A DNA stretch of 64,000 bases from Spirillospora albida (GCF_000718255.1 NZ_JOFJ01000008.1:1-64000); one strand, 5' to 3'. Positions 15,138 to 24,296 are shown, counted from the stretch's first letter. The notes: generated by a model not told the origin, from the sequence alone. Made by a program: numbers and translations.

Positions 15138-15618
15138 ATTTTCCTGTCACGTGCCGATCCACCCGGGCGAGCGTGGCGCGCATCCCCTCCCGGTTGACGG
15201 CCGCGCGCCGCTCCGCCGGGACGCCGGTGAACACGCGGCCGAGCAGCGACACCAGGCCCGCGCCGCGGGCGTCCCTGCGCAGGTCCTCCCAGTACTCGGT
15301 GAGCCGCGTCCGGCCGCCGCCGACGTCCTCGACGCGGAACCCCCACAGGGCGACCGGCATGCCGAAGCTCGACACGCGGAAAGCGAACGCCTGGCCGGGA
15401 ACGGCCACCGTCACCTGGCAGTTCGTGAACCAGACCCGCGGGCCGATCCGGTTGAACCCGACGAACCTCGTTCCGGGCCCGATGTCGCCGCGCACCCAGG
15501 TCGCGAACACCTCGGGACTCCACTCGCGCATCCGCCGGAGGTCGGCCACCGCCGCGTAGACCTCCGCCGCGTCCGCGTCGATGGCCACGCTCTCCTCGAC
15601 CACCCACTCGCGTTCCAT
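15136..15618 (-). CDS. SRPBCC (START/polyketide-cyclase-like) protein
   Basis: A 160-residue ligand-binding helix-grip protein. Its pattern is typical of the polyketide cyclase/dehydrase group: VVEESVAIDADAAEVYAAVADLRRMREWSPEVFATWVRG at the N-terminus, and a long C-terminal helix after TRLTEYWED. No catalytic residues can be assigned; such proteins bind small hydrophobic ligands in the cytoplasm. It lies between the HD-domain gene (7 bp gap) and the ADC-like gene (21 bp gap), all on the minus strand. Confidence 0.8.
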   Translation of the reverse strand: MEREWVVEESVAIDADAAEVYAAVADLRRMREWSPEVFATWVRGDIGPGTRFVGFNRIGPRVWFTNCQVTVAVPGQAFAFRVSSFGMPVALWGFRVEDVGGGRTRLTEYWEDLRRDARGAGLVSLLGRVFTGVPAERRAAVNREGMRATLARVDRHVTGK

Positions 15619-15625
15619 GCCGTGA

Positions 15626-16216
15626 TCATCGCAGGTGGGCGAAGCGCTCGCGCCACGAGGCGTACCAGGCCGCGAACCACGGCTCCGCCTCCGCGAGCGG
15701 GAGGATGTAGGCCACCGTCTCGGCGTGGTAGCGGCGCTGGAAATCTGTCGGCATCCGGTCGAGCTCCTGGACGTTGCTTACCCGGTCGGCCAGCTTCACC
15801 AGGACCGCCTCGCGCGGCGCGTCCCGGAGCCGGCGCAGGTAGGCGGCCTTCGCGGCCCGCTTCGCCTGCCGTCCCCGCCCTCCGGTGGGCGGCTTGGTGA
15901 CCCAGTCGACGAGTTCCGCGACCTCCGGGCCGAACGCGTCCTCCACGTCGGCGAGCGTCGCGGCGGTGTCCTCGACGACGTCGTGCAGGAGCACCGCGTC
16001 CAGGACCACCGGGTCCTTCACCCCGGCGCCCCGCACGAGGACCTCCAGTGCCTCCAGCAGGTGCTCGACGTACGGGACGCCCGTCGGCCGCTTCTGGTCA
16101 CCGTGCCATCGCCGGGCGGCGTCCACGGCCTTCTCCAGCCGCACGGCGTCGACTCCGGCCGCCTCGAGTCCGGGCCGTGCGGCGTCCCAGGAACGCCAGC
16201 GAGTGAAGACCTCCAC
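15626..16216 (-). CDS. HD-domain hydrolase, small (p)ppGpp hydrolase-like
   Basis: A 196-residue single HD domain. Motifs: HGDQKRPTGVPYVEHLLEAL, LLHDVVEDT (His78-Asp79), and LVKLADRVSNVQELD. These are the metal-binding motifs of the RelA/SpoT hydrolase domain and of the stand-alone MESH1/SAH enzymes, which remove pyrophosphate from (p)ppGpp; in bacteria the physiological substrate is often unproven. No synthetase domain follows. Start GTG 16216 follows the upstream GT4 stop by 5 bases, so it is the likely last gene of the 20191-15626 minus-strand unit. A link between stringent response and polymer synthesis is possible but speculative. Confidence 0.8.
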   Translation of the reverse strand: MEVFTRWRSWDAARPGLEAAGVDAVRLEKAVDAARRWHGDQKRPTGVPYVEHLLEALEVLVRGAGVKDPVVLDAVLLHDVVEDTAATLADVEDAFGPEVAELVDWVTKPPTGGRGRQAKRAAKAAYLRRLRDAPREAVLVKLADRVSNVQELDRMPTDFQRRYHAETVAYILPLAEAEPWFAAWYASWRERFAHLR

Positions 16217-16221
16217 CCGCC

Positions 16222-17364
16222 CTACAGTACGGGGGCGTCCGACGGGGCGGGCCGGAGCGCGGGCACCGGGGTGCGGCCCGCCCAGTGCTCCAGCTGCGCG
16301 ACGAAGCGCTCGGCCTGGACCGGCCAGTGGAACCGCGCGCGGGCCGTCTCGTAGCCCCGCTTGCCCATGTCGTGGCGCAGGGCCGGGTCGTCGCGGAGGC
16401 GGCGCAGGACGGCCGCGACCGCGTCCGGGTCGCCGAACGGCACGACCACGCCGCTGCCCGCGGGTTCCACGATGCCCACCGCGGGCGGGTTCGGCGTCGT
16501 GACCACCGGGACGCCGCGCGCCATGTACTCGATGACCTTCGTGGGCATCGAGTGCCGGTAGTTCGGCTCGTCGTGCAGCAGCGCGAGCCCGGCCATGGCG
16601 CCCTCCGCGATCCGCAGCGCCCGGTCGTTCGGGACGAACCCGTACCAGCGCAGCAGTCCCTCGCGCTGCGCGTCCCGGAGCGCGGGGCGGATCTCGATGT
16701 CGGCGGCGCCGATCAGCTCGATCATGATCCCCTCGGCGGCGACCCGCCGGGCCGTCTCGATCATGTCGAGGGCGCCGCGCGCCACCGACAGATGCCCGAC
16801 GTAGACGGCGCGGACGCCGTCCGGCGGGCCGGGAGGCGCGTCCGCGACATAGGTCGTGTTCGGGACGACCGGGTGGTCCTCGCGGAACCGGTCGCGGTAG
16901 CCCTCCTCGGCCAGCAGCAGCCGGTGCCGCCGCTCGGCGCGGGCCTCCAGCCGCCGGACGGCCGGACGCAGGAAGGGGCGGGCGGGGGCCGGCACCCATC
17001 CCTTCGCCGACAGCGCGGCGGCGGTGTCCTCGTGCACGTCCCACACCACCGTCCGGGACCGGACGCTCCGGGGCAGCGAGACCAGCAGCTCGGGGTCGTG
17101 CAGGAGGATCACGTCGGCGTAGGGGGCGTGCTCGGCGAGCACCCGGTGCGCCGCCCGCAGCGCCTTCAGCCGGTTCCGTCCCGTGGCGCGGGGCACGTCC
17201 ACCGGCGTGATCTCGCGCCACGGGGTCACATTGCACGCGCGGAACGGCGCGATATAGGTGATCTCGTGGCCGGCGTCGAGGAGGGCGCGGATCTGCCGGT
17301 GCAGAATCCGCGCGTCCTCCGGGTGATGCACGACCGTGCAAACGCAGACCCGCATTCCACTCAC
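16222..17364 (-). CDS. Glycosyltransferase family 4 (GT-B fold)
   Basis: A 380-residue retaining-type GT-B enzyme. N-terminal VCTVVHHPEDARILHRQIRALLDAGHEITYIAPF and C-terminal EPNYRHSMPTKVIEYMARGVPVVTTPNPP (the E-x7-E nucleotide-sugar region) are clear. WDVHED and YVGHLSVARG resemble enzymes of capsule and teichuronic-acid clusters. No membrane segment. ATG 17364 or 17355 are both possible. It follows the nucleotide-sugar dehydrogenase on the same strand after a 94-bp gap with no obvious terminator. It probably uses the uronic acid made by the dehydrogenase or a related donor; this is inference from position. Confidence 0.85.
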   Translation of the reverse strand: MSGMRVCVCTVVHHPEDARILHRQIRALLDAGHEITYIAPFRACNVTPWREITPVDVPRATGRNRLKALRAAHRVLAEHAPYADVILLHDPELLVSLPRSVRSRTVVWDVHEDTAAALSAKGWVPAPARPFLRPAVRRLEARAERRHRLLLAEEGYRDRFREDHPVVPNTTYVADAPPGPPDGVRAVYVGHLSVARGALDMIETARRVAAEGIMIELIGAADIEIRPALRDAQREGLLRWYGFVPNDRALRIAEGAMAGLALLHDEPNYRHSMPTKVIEYMARGVPVVTTPNPPAVGIVEPAGSGVVVPFGDPDAVAAVLRRLRDDPALRHDMGKRGYETARARFHWPVQAERFVAQLEHWAGRTPVPALRPAPSDAPVL

Positions 17365-17458
17365 TCCGTATGGTTCCGAATATTCGCCCGGTACCTCAGA
17401 GTCTCGGACGAGAATGGAAATCGGGGATGAATTCCGGCGGTCCGAACGGTGGACCCTG

Positions 17459-18721
17459 TCAAAGGAGTTCGACGGTCTCGCGGGCGAGTGCCCGCGTCCG
17501 GCCGCGGGTGTCGAACAGCAGCCGGGCGTGGGCGGCGAGGACGTCCGCGTCGTACTCGGCGTGGTCGGCGAGGACGATCGCGAGGTCGGCGTCCGCCAGG
17601 GCCGCCCGCAGATCCGGACCCGCGTTCCGGACCCCGGCCCCCTCCACCGTCCAGTCGGAGACGAACGGGTCGTGGAAGCTCAGGTCGGCGCCGAGCCGCG
17701 CCAGCCGCCGCGCCACCGGACGCGCCGGCGACTCCCGCTCGTCCGCGATGTCGGCCTTGTACGTGACGCCGAGGAGCAGGACCTTCGCGCCCTTCAGCGC
17801 CCGCCCCTCCCGGTTGAGGAGCTGCTGCGCGCGCTCCGCCACGTACCGGGGCATCCGGTCGTTGATCTCCTGCGCCAGCTCGACGAACCGGAACGGGTAG
17901 CCCAGCGACCTGACCTTGTACGACAGGTAGTTCGGGTCGATCGGGATGCAGTGCCCGCCCACGCCCGGCCCCGGCCGGAAGGCCTGGAAGCCGAACGGCT
18001 TGGTGGCCGCGCAGTCGATGGCGTCCCAGAGGTCGATGCCGAGCTCGTGGCAGAACACCGCCATCTCGTTGACCAGCGCGATGTTCACGTGCCGGTAGGT
18101 GTTCTCCAGCAGCTTCGCCATCTCGGCCTCCCGCGTCCCCTTGGCCTGGACGACCCGCTCCACGAACTTCCCGTAGAACGCGGCGGCGGCCGACGCGCAC
18201 GCCGGGGTCAGCCCCCCGACGATCTTCGGAGTGTTCCGGACGCCGTAGACGGGGTTGCCCGGGTCGATCCGCTCCGGCGAGAACGCGAGGTGGAAGTCGG
18301 TGCCCGCGACCAGCCCGAACGTCTCCAGGATCGGCCGGACGACCTCCTCCGTCGTGCCCGGGTACGTCGTCGACTCCAGCACCACCAGGGTGCCCGCCCC
18401 GAGGTGCCGCGCCACCGTGTCGGACGCGCCCCGCACGGCCGCGAGGTCGGGACCGCCCTCGCTGGAGAGCGGCGTCGGCACGCAGATGACGACGGTGCGG
18501 GCGCCGCTCAGGACGGACTCGTCCGCGGTGGGGACGAAGCCCGCCGCCAGCATCTCCGCCACCTCGGCGTCCGACACGTCGTCGATGTGCGACCGGCCCG
18601 CCTCCAGCCCGGCGACGACGCGCGCGTCGCGATCGAGGCCGCCGACCCGCAGGCCGGCCCGGCAGGCCTCCCGCACCAGCGGAAGCCCGACATAGCCGAG
18701 TCCGATGACAACGAGGTCCAT
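17459..18721 (-). CDS. UDP-N-acetyl-hexosamine/UDP-glucose 6-dehydrogenase family (nucleotide-sugar dehydrogenase)
   Basis: A 420-residue NAD-dependent enzyme that oxidises C6 of a UDP-sugar to the uronic acid in two steps. It has the Rossmann loop VIGLGYVGLPL (5-15), a VPTPL strand, ESTTYPGTTEE, and the catalytic loop GPGVGGHCIPIDPNYLSYK with nucleophile Cys258. KPFGFQAFRPGPG and the NMRY-free C-terminus favour the WbpA/WecC (UDP-GlcNAc or UDP-ManNAc) group over UDP-glucose enzymes. With the UDP-GlcNAc 2-epimerase at 20236, UDP-ManNAcA is a plausible product. ATG 18721 with a ribosome site; it follows GT4 18758 by 36 bp. Confidence 0.85.
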   Translation of the reverse strand: MDLVVIGLGYVGLPLVREACRAGLRVGGLDRDARVVAGLEAGRSHIDDVSDAEVAEMLAAGFVPTADESVLSGARTVVICVPTPLSSEGGPDLAAVRGASDTVARHLGAGTLVVLESTTYPGTTEEVVRPILETFGLVAGTDFHLAFSPERIDPGNPVYGVRNTPKIVGGLTPACASAAAAFYGKFVERVVQAKGTREAEMAKLLENTYRHVNIALVNEMAVFCHELGIDLWDAIDCAATKPFGFQAFRPGPGVGGHCIPIDPNYLSYKVRSLGYPFRFVELAQEINDRMPRYVAERAQQLLNREGRALKGAKVLLLGVTYKADIADERESPARPVARRLARLGADLSFHDPFVSDWTVEGAGVRNAGPDLRAALADADLAIVLADHAEYDADVLAAHARLLFDTRGRTRALARETVELL

Positions 18722-18757
18722 GTGCCCGGCTCCTTTCGTCTATTCACAGTCCGGTGA

Positions 18758-20191
18758 TCAGGCCAGGGCGTAGGCCGTCCGATATGCGGCCGTCACGGAG
18801 CGCCAGGTGCGCTCGGCCCTGACCCATTCCCGGGCGGATTGCCCGATTTTTTGGCGTCGTTCCGGACTGTAAATCAGGTCTTCCAGGTGAATCGCCCATG
18901 CTTCCGGGTCTTCCGGAACTGTTAACGCCCCCGTCACACCGGGTTCCACGATTTCGCGCAGAGCCTTGACATCACTGGCTAGGACGGGGATTCCCCCGGC
19001 CATCGCCTCGATCGGCTTCAGGGGCGTCACCATCTGGCAGACCCGGTCCGCCCTGCGCGGGACCGCGAACACATCGAGGAGCGCGTGATAGCGGCGAACG
19101 TCCCCCATCGGCACCCGGCCGGTGAACACGGCGCGCACGCCGAGCCCGGCCGCGCGCCGCTCCAGCGCCGCCCTCTCGGGGCCGTCCCCGACGAGCAGCA
19201 GCGTCACCGGCGTGCCCCGCTCGCCCAGCAGCGCCGCCGCGTCGATCAGCGTGTCGATGCCCTCGTAGCCGTAGAACGACGAGGTCAGGCCCACGATCGC
19301 GGTGTCGGTGCCGAGGCCAAGCTCGACGCGGAGCCCGGCGGCGTCCGGCAGCGGGGCGAGGAACGCCTCGTCCACCCCGTTCGGCACCGTGACGATCTTG
19401 TAGGACGGGACGCCGCGCGCCGCGATCTCCTCCTTCATCGCCTCGCCGAGCGTGACGACCGCGTCCGCCTCCAGCATCCGGCGGGTCTCCAGCTCGCGGG
19501 TCAGCCGGTAGAAGTCGTCGGACGCGCGGTGGGACGGGTCGCGCGACAGCCACGAGTCCTCCAGGAAGCCCCGGACCTCGTACACGACGCGGAGCCCGTG
19601 CCGGCGCCGCAGCTCGAGGGCGACCGCCGCGTTCAGATGGTTGCTGACGGCGTGCAGGACGTCCGGGCGCAGCTCCTCGATGAGGCGTCCGGCCAGGTCG
19701 GCGGCCTTCTCGACGGCCTGGACGGGGCCGGCGGGCGGCAGCCACGGCAACAGCCGGTGGTACGGGACGCCGTCGACCTCCACGGTCCGCCGGGCGTCGC
19801 CGAGCCCCTGGCTCAGCGGGTAGCCGAGCCGGGTCACGACATGCGTGTCGAGGCCCATGCCGCGCTGCGCCAGGGCGATCCGGTGCGTGCGGACGGTGTA
19901 TCCGGCGTTGGTGAGCGGCAGCGCGTTCGTGACGAACTGCAGGACGGCGCGTCCCGTCGCGGTGGTCTCCACGGGTTCCGCGGCGGGCCGGGCGAGAAGC
20001 GCGCGGAGCTCGGCGGTCTCCCGCTCGGCGGCCCGGGGGCGCGGCACCGCGAGCCGGGTGCCGCGCAGCCGCCGGCCGAGCGGGCCGGGGAGGCGGGCCA
20101 GCAGCCGGACGGCCAGCCGGGGCGCGCGCCCCGGATCGTCCAGGAGCTGGCGCCAGATGAGTCCCAGCAGGTAGACGGGTTTCTTCAGCAC
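18758..20191 (-). CDS. Glycosyltransferase family 4 containing a TTA codon
   Basis: A 477-residue GT-B enzyme. Residues 1-90 form a basic, amphipathic N-terminus; then NALPLTNAGYTVRTHRIALAQRG, YEVRGFLEDSW, VPNGVDEAFLAPLPD, LVGDGPERAALERRA and TPLKPIEAMAGGIPVLASDVKALREIVEPG. GTG 20191 is chosen over an ATG further upstream because the latter would overlap the divergent epimerase start. The last 60 codons are less GC-biased than the rest and include a rare TTA Leu codon (plus-strand 18923-18925), which depends on the bldA-type tRNA in streptomycetes and relatives. The C-terminal codons also include ATT, AGT, CAA and AAA, unusual here. Confidence 0.8.
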   Translation of the reverse strand: MLKKPVYLLGLIWRQLLDDPGRAPRLAVRLLARLPGPLGRRLRGTRLAVPRPRAAERETAELRALLARPAAEPVETTATGRAVLQFVTNALPLTNAGYTVRTHRIALAQRGMGLDTHVVTRLGYPLSQGLGDARRTVEVDGVPYHRLLPWLPPAGPVQAVEKAADLAGRLIEELRPDVLHAVSNHLNAAVALELRRRHGLRVVYEVRGFLEDSWLSRDPSHRASDDFYRLTRELETRRMLEADAVVTLGEAMKEEIAARGVPSYKIVTVPNGVDEAFLAPLPDAAGLRVELGLGTDTAIVGLTSSFYGYEGIDTLIDAAALLGERGTPVTLLLVGDGPERAALERRAAGLGVRAVFTGRVPMGDVRRYHALLDVFAVPRRADRVCQMVTPLKPIEAMAGGIPVLASDVKALREIVEPGVTGALTVPEDPEAWAIHLEDLIYSPERRQKIGQSAREWVRAERTWRSVTAAYRTAYALA

Positions 20192-20235
20192 GACGGGGAG
20201 CGTAGGCAGCCCCGATGAACAGAAGGGAAAATGTG

Positions 20236-21330
20236 GTGGCACCCATCGTGCACGTCCTCGGGGCGCGTCCGAACTTCGTGAAGGCGGCCCCCGTGATCGG
20301 CGCCCTGCGCGCCGCCGGGGCCGACCAGGCCGTCGTCCACACCGGCCAGCACTACGACGCGAAGATGTCCGAGGTCTTCTTCGACGAGCTGGGGCTTCCG
20401 GAACCCGACGTCAACCTCGGCGTCGGCTCCGGCGGCCACGCGGAGCAGACGGCCGCGCTCATGGTCGGTCTCGAACGGGAGTTCATCGGCCGTTCACCGG
20501 CGCTCGTCATCGTGTACGGCGACGTGAACTCGACCATCGCCGCCGCCCTCGTCGCGGCCAAGCTGCACATCCCCGTCGCCCATGTGGAGGCGGGGCTGCG
20601 CAGCTTCGACATGACGATGCCGGAGGAGGTCAACCGGCGCCTCACCGACCAGCTGTCGGACCTGTGCCTCGTCACGAGCCCGGAGGGCATCGGGCACCTG
20701 GCGAACGAGGGCGTCCCGGTCTCCCGGGCGCACCTCGTCGGGAACCCGATGATCGACACGCTGCTGGCCAACCTGCCGAAGTTCGACACCGGGAGGGTGC
20801 GCGCCGCGCACGGCCTGCCGGAGCGGTACGTCCTCGCGACCATGCACCGCCCCGCGAACGTGGACGCCCCCGGCACCGCCGCCGCGCTCGTCCGGCACCT
20901 GCACGGCGTCGCCGACCTGGCCGACCTGGTCATCCCCGTCCACCCGCGGGGCCGCGCCAACCTCCTCGCCGCCGGACTGGACGACCACCCGCGCGTCCAC
21001 GTCCTGGAGCCCCTGGGGTACATCGACTTCATCGCCGCCGTCCGCGGCGCGGCCGCCGTCGTCACCGACTCCGGCGGGCTGCAGGAGGAGACGACGATCC
21101 TCGGTGTCCCGTGCCTGACCGTCCGGCCCAACACGGAGCGGCCGATCACCATCACCCACGGTACGAACCGCCTCGTCACGTTCGACGAGCTGGTCCCCGA
21201 GGCGCGCAAGGCCCTGGACGGCGGCGCGGCCTCCGGCGACCGCAGGCCCCCGCTGTGGGACGGCGCCGCCGGTCCCCGTATCGCCAACGTGATCCTGGAG
21301 TACCTCGGTGAGCATGGAGCATCCCGGTGA
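20236..21330 (+). CDS. wecB: UDP-N-acetylglucosamine 2-epimerase (non-hydrolysing)
   Basis: A 364-residue enzyme that interconverts UDP-GlcNAc and UDP-ManNAc in the cytoplasm. Family motifs: VLGARPNFVKAAPVI, HTGQHYD, VYGDVNSTIAAALVA, HVEAGLRSFDMTMPEEVNRRLTDQLSD, and TDSGGLQEETTILGVPCLTVRPNTERP. GTG 20236 is chosen because AGAAGGG lies 8 bases upstream; an ATG at 20215 would put that site inside the gene. It diverges from the GT4 at 20191. Overlap with the next gene is GTGA. The ManNAc route feeds ManNAcA or ManNAc polymers in many cell walls. Confidence 0.9.
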   Translation: MAPIVHVLGARPNFVKAAPVIGALRAAGADQAVVHTGQHYDAKMSEVFFDELGLPEPDVNLGVGSGGHAEQTAALMVGLEREFIGRSPALVIVYGDVNSTIAAALVAAKLHIPVAHVEAGLRSFDMTMPEEVNRRLTDQLSDLCLVTSPEGIGHLANEGVPVSRAHLVGNPMIDTLLANLPKFDTGRVRAAHGLPERYVLATMHRPANVDAPGTAAALVRHLHGVADLADLVIPVHPRGRANLLAAGLDDHPRVHVLEPLGYIDFIAAVRGAAAVVTDSGGLQEETTILGVPCLTVRPNTERPITITHGTNRLVTFDELVPEARKALDGGAASGDRRPPLWDGAAGPRIANVILEYLGEHGASR

Positions 21331-22010
21331 GTGACGCCGAAGCCGTCCGTTCCGACGTCCACAAGGCGAACAGGCAGGCCGCCCGGCTCCGCGCCGCGCT
21401 CCGCGAACGCGAGACCCGCGTCCAGGAACTGGAACGGCGGCTGGAGGCCCTGGAGGCGTCGACCACCGTCCAGTTCGGCCGCCTCGTCGCCGGTGCCGCG
21501 CGCAACCCGCGCCGCCGCGGCACCCGGCTGCCGAAGGAGCTGTACCGGCTGTGGCGCAAGCGCAACGCGCCCACCGCGGCCCCAACGTCGGCCGACGGCG
21601 AGCGCATCGTCATCGACCAGGTCGAACGCCCCGAGGACCGCCTGCTGGTGGCCAACCCCTGCGACGGCCCGGTGATCGCGGGGATCCTCGGCGCGCGCGC
21701 CGCCGCGACCCTCGGCCGCCACGCGAAGGTGATCCCGCTGTACCCGCACGACGCCACGGTGGCGCTCTCCACCGCCGACGTGGACATGCTCGTCGTGGAC
21801 GCCGCCGCCGGCGAACCCGGCGGCCCCTGGGCCTACCTGGGCTTCCCCGGCATGTACGACCGCGACCGCGCCCTGGACGACGTCCGGCGGCTCGCCGCCG
21901 CGCGCGGGCTCCCGCTCGTCCTGTGGGGCGAGGAGCCCCCCGCCACCCTCGCGAACCTCCACTGGGACGCCACCGCCACCACCCCCGGCGCGCTCGCGCC
22001 CGCCCGTTGA
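21327..22010 (+). CDS. Coiled-coil protein of polymer cluster, unknown function
   Basis: A 227-residue protein I cannot name. Residues about 8-48 predict a coiled coil (VHKANRQAARLRAALRERE then QELERRLEALEA), a basic linker follows (ARNPRRRGTRLPKELYRLWRKR), and the remainder resembles an alpha/beta domain with repeated hydrophobic strands (LLVANPCDGPVIAGILGARAA, VDMLVVDAAAG, LPLVLWGEEPP). Similar N-terminal coiled coils are found on large actinomycete GT4 and Tag-type proteins. It starts at GTG 21327 in a GTGA overlap with the epimerase, and the giant GT4 follows 11 bases after the stop. A scaffold or partner of the tandem GT4 is the likeliest role. Confidence 0.7.
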   Translation: MSDAEAVRSDVHKANRQAARLRAALRERETRVQELERRLEALEASTTVQFGRLVAGAARNPRRRGTRLPKELYRLWRKRNAPTAAPTSADGERIVIDQVERPEDRLLVANPCDGPVIAGILGARAAATLGRHAKVIPLYPHDATVALSTADVDMLVVDAAAGEPGGPWAYLGFPGMYDRDRALDDVRRLAAARGLPLVLWGEEPPATLANLHWDATATTPGALAPAR

Positions 22011-22021
22011 AAGGACATCCT

Positions 22022-24214
22022 GTGCGACCTCGCGCCCTCGTCTACGGCGACGTCGATCTCAACCTGATCGACGGCTCGGCGATCTGGGCCCAGGGCATGG
22101 TGCAGGCGCTGGCCCGCGCGGGCTGCGCGGTCACCCTCGTCCTGAAGGCCCCGGTCCGCACCGGCCGCCTGGTCGACCCCCTGCGCGCCCTGCCCGGCGT
22201 CACCGTCCGCAGCCCGCACGCGGAGCAGCTGGTCGCCGGTGAGGCCGGCATGCCGCCGAAGCAGGCCGCCGCGGTCCTGGCCAGCATCGACGCGGAGGAG
22301 CCGTTCGACCTGGTCGTCGTGCGGGGCCGCCGCCTGGCGGGCAAGCTCACCGGCAGCCCGCTGGCGGGCCGCCTCTGGACCTACCTGACGGACGTCCCGC
22401 AGTCGGCGGCCGAGTTCACGGGCTCGGCCAAGGGCGAGCTGCGCCGCATCGCGGACGCCTCCCGCGTCCTGCTCTGCCAGACGGAGGAGCTCCGGGGCTT
22501 CCTGGAGACGGCGGTGCCCGCCACCGCGGGCAAGAGCGTCCTCTTCCCCCCGGTCGTCGTTTTGCCGGAGAACCTGGAGAGCCGTCCTGAGGGCGCTCCG
22601 CGGGACCGCCTCAAGCTCGTCTACACGGGCAAGTTCGCGCCCCGCTGGAACACCTACGAGATGACCTCCCTCCCGCGCCTCCTCGCGATGCGCGGCGTGG
22701 ACGCCGAACTCCACATGGTCGGCGACAAGATCCACGAGGACCCGGCCGACCCCGGCTTCGCGCCCCGCATGCGGACCGCGCTGGAGACCGCGCAGGGTGT
22801 CGTCTGGCACGGCGGGCATCCCCGCGCGGAGGCGATGCGCCTGACCGCCGCCGGTGACGTGGCCCTGTCCTGGCGCCATCCGGACATGGACGCGAGCCTG
22901 GAGCTGTCCACGAAGGTCCTGGAGAGCGGAGCCCTCGGCGTCCCCGTCGTCCTCAACCGGACCCCCATGCACGAGCGCCTCCTGGGGCACGACTATCCCC
23001 TCTTCGCAGCGACGGAGGACGACGTCCTGGACGCGCTCACCCTCATCGGCAAGAACCCGGACATCTACACCCTCGCGGCGGACCGCTGCCGCGACGCGTC
23101 CTCCGCCTTCAGCCTGGAGGCGGCGGCGGACCGCCTGGGCGCGTGCATCGCCCAGATCTTCCCGGACCCGTCCGAGAAGGTCCTGGCGACGGCCCGGCTG
23201 CACGGCCGAGAGCGCCTCCGGGTCGGCATCGCGGGCCACGACCTCAAGTTCTTCACCCGCCTCCTCGACTACCTGAAGTCGCGCCCGGACATGGAGGTCC
23301 GCGTCGACCACTGGGCGGCGCTGAAGGTCCACGATCCGGAGCGCAGCCGGGAGCTCGTCGAGTGGGCCGACGTCGTCGTATGCGAATGGTGCGGCCCCAA
23401 CGCCCTCTGGTACGCCCGCCACAAGCGCCCCGGCCAGCGGCTGGTGGTCCGGCTGCACCGCTTCGAGCTGTACGCGAACTGGCCGAAGCACCTGGACATC
23501 GATGCCGTGGACGACGTCGTCTGCGTCAGCCCCCACTACACGGACCTGACGCGCGAGATCACCGGCTGGCCGGCCGAGAAGCTCGTCACCGTCCCGAACT
23601 GGGTGGACGACGCCCAGCTCGACCGCCCCAAGCTCCCGGGCGTGGAGCACCACCTGGGGATGATCGGCATCGCCCCGTCCCGCAAGCGTCTCGACCTGGT
23701 GCTGGACGTCCTGGAGGAACTCCGCCGCGACGACCCGCGCTTCACCCTCTTCATCAAGTCCAAGCTGCCGTGGGACTACTGGTGGATCTGGCAGAAGGAG
23801 GAGGAGCGGGCCCACTACGAGCAGGTCTTCAAGCGGATCCGCCGCTCGAAGCACCTCTCCGGCGGTGTCGTGTTCGACTCCTACGGCCGGGACGTGGCGA
23901 CGTGGCTGCGCCGCATCGGCTGGGTCCTGTCCACCAGCGACGACGAGAGCTTCCACCTGGCTCCCGCCGAGGGCATGGCGTCCGGTGCGATTCCGGCCCT
24001 GCTGCCCTGGCCGGGCGCGGAGACCATCTACGACCGCCGCTGGATCCACCCGGACCCGTCGGCGATGGCCGCGTCGATCGCCGCGACCGTGGCGCTGGAC
24101 CGCTGGCGGTCCGACGGCCGTCTGGCCAAGAGCCAGGTCAGGCGTGCCTACGGCCTCGAAGAGGTCTGCGACCAGTGGACGGACCTGCTGGCGGCGCCGC
24201 CGGCCGCTCCCTGA
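22022..24214 (+). CDS. Tandem two-domain GT4 glycosyltransferase
   Basis: A 730-residue protein made of two consecutive GT-B modules. Module 1 (about 1-385): LVYGDVDLNLIDGSAIWAQ, LVYTGKFAPRWNTYEM, and DASLELSTKVLESGALGVPVVLNRTPMHE. Module 2 (about 395-730): RVGIAGHDLKFFTRLLDYLK, VSPHYTDLTRE, TVPNWVDDAQL, MIGIAPSRKRLDLVLDVLEEL, and STSDDESFHLAPAEGMASGAIPALLPWPG. Two active sites could add two sugars in turn or form an alternating polymer. GTG 22022 has GAAAGGA 7-8 bases upstream. The 11-bp gap after the coiled-coil gene and the 3' stem-loop at 24233 mark it as the last gene of the 20236-24214 unit. Confidence 0.8.
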   Translation: MRPRALVYGDVDLNLIDGSAIWAQGMVQALARAGCAVTLVLKAPVRTGRLVDPLRALPGVTVRSPHAEQLVAGEAGMPPKQAAAVLASIDAEEPFDLVVVRGRRLAGKLTGSPLAGRLWTYLTDVPQSAAEFTGSAKGELRRIADASRVLLCQTEELRGFLETAVPATAGKSVLFPPVVVLPENLESRPEGAPRDRLKLVYTGKFAPRWNTYEMTSLPRLLAMRGVDAELHMVGDKIHEDPADPGFAPRMRTALETAQGVVWHGGHPRAEAMRLTAAGDVALSWRHPDMDASLELSTKVLESGALGVPVVLNRTPMHERLLGHDYPLFAATEDDVLDALTLIGKNPDIYTLAADRCRDASSAFSLEAAADRLGACIAQIFPDPSEKVLATARLHGRERLRVGIAGHDLKFFTRLLDYLKSRPDMEVRVDHWAALKVHDPERSRELVEWADVVVCEWCGPNALWYARHKRPGQRLVVRLHRFELYANWPKHLDIDAVDDVVCVSPHYTDLTREITGWPAEKLVTVPNWVDDAQLDRPKLPGVEHHLGMIGIAPSRKRLDLVLDVLEELRRDDPRFTLFIKSKLPWDYWWIWQKEEERAHYEQVFKRIRRSKHLSGGVVFDSYGRDVATWLRRIGWVLSTSDDESFHLAPAEGMASGAIPALLPWPGAETIYDRRWIHPDPSAMAASIAATVALDRWRSDGRLAKSQVRRAYGLEEVCDQWTDLLAAPPAAP

Positions 24215-24232
24215 CCGGGGCCGAGAGCCCGC

Positions 24233-24270
24233 ACGGACGCCTCCCGCCGACCCGCGCGGGGGGCGTCCGT
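24233..24270 (+). terminator. Strong stem-loop terminator after the tandem GT4
   Basis: A 15-base stem with one T/G wobble pair (ACGGACGCC-T-CCCGC paired to GCGGG-G-GGCGTCCGT) closes on an 8-base loop, 18 bases after the stop codon. Confidence 0.7.
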
Positions 24271-24296
24271 CTCGCGTGACGTAGATCCCCATAAAA

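Noticed and set aside
20215..20242. Overlapping divergent starts of the GT4 (ATG 20242) and epimerase (ATG 20215)
   Set aside because: Ribosome-site spacing favours GTG 20236 and GTG 20191, which removes the overlap.
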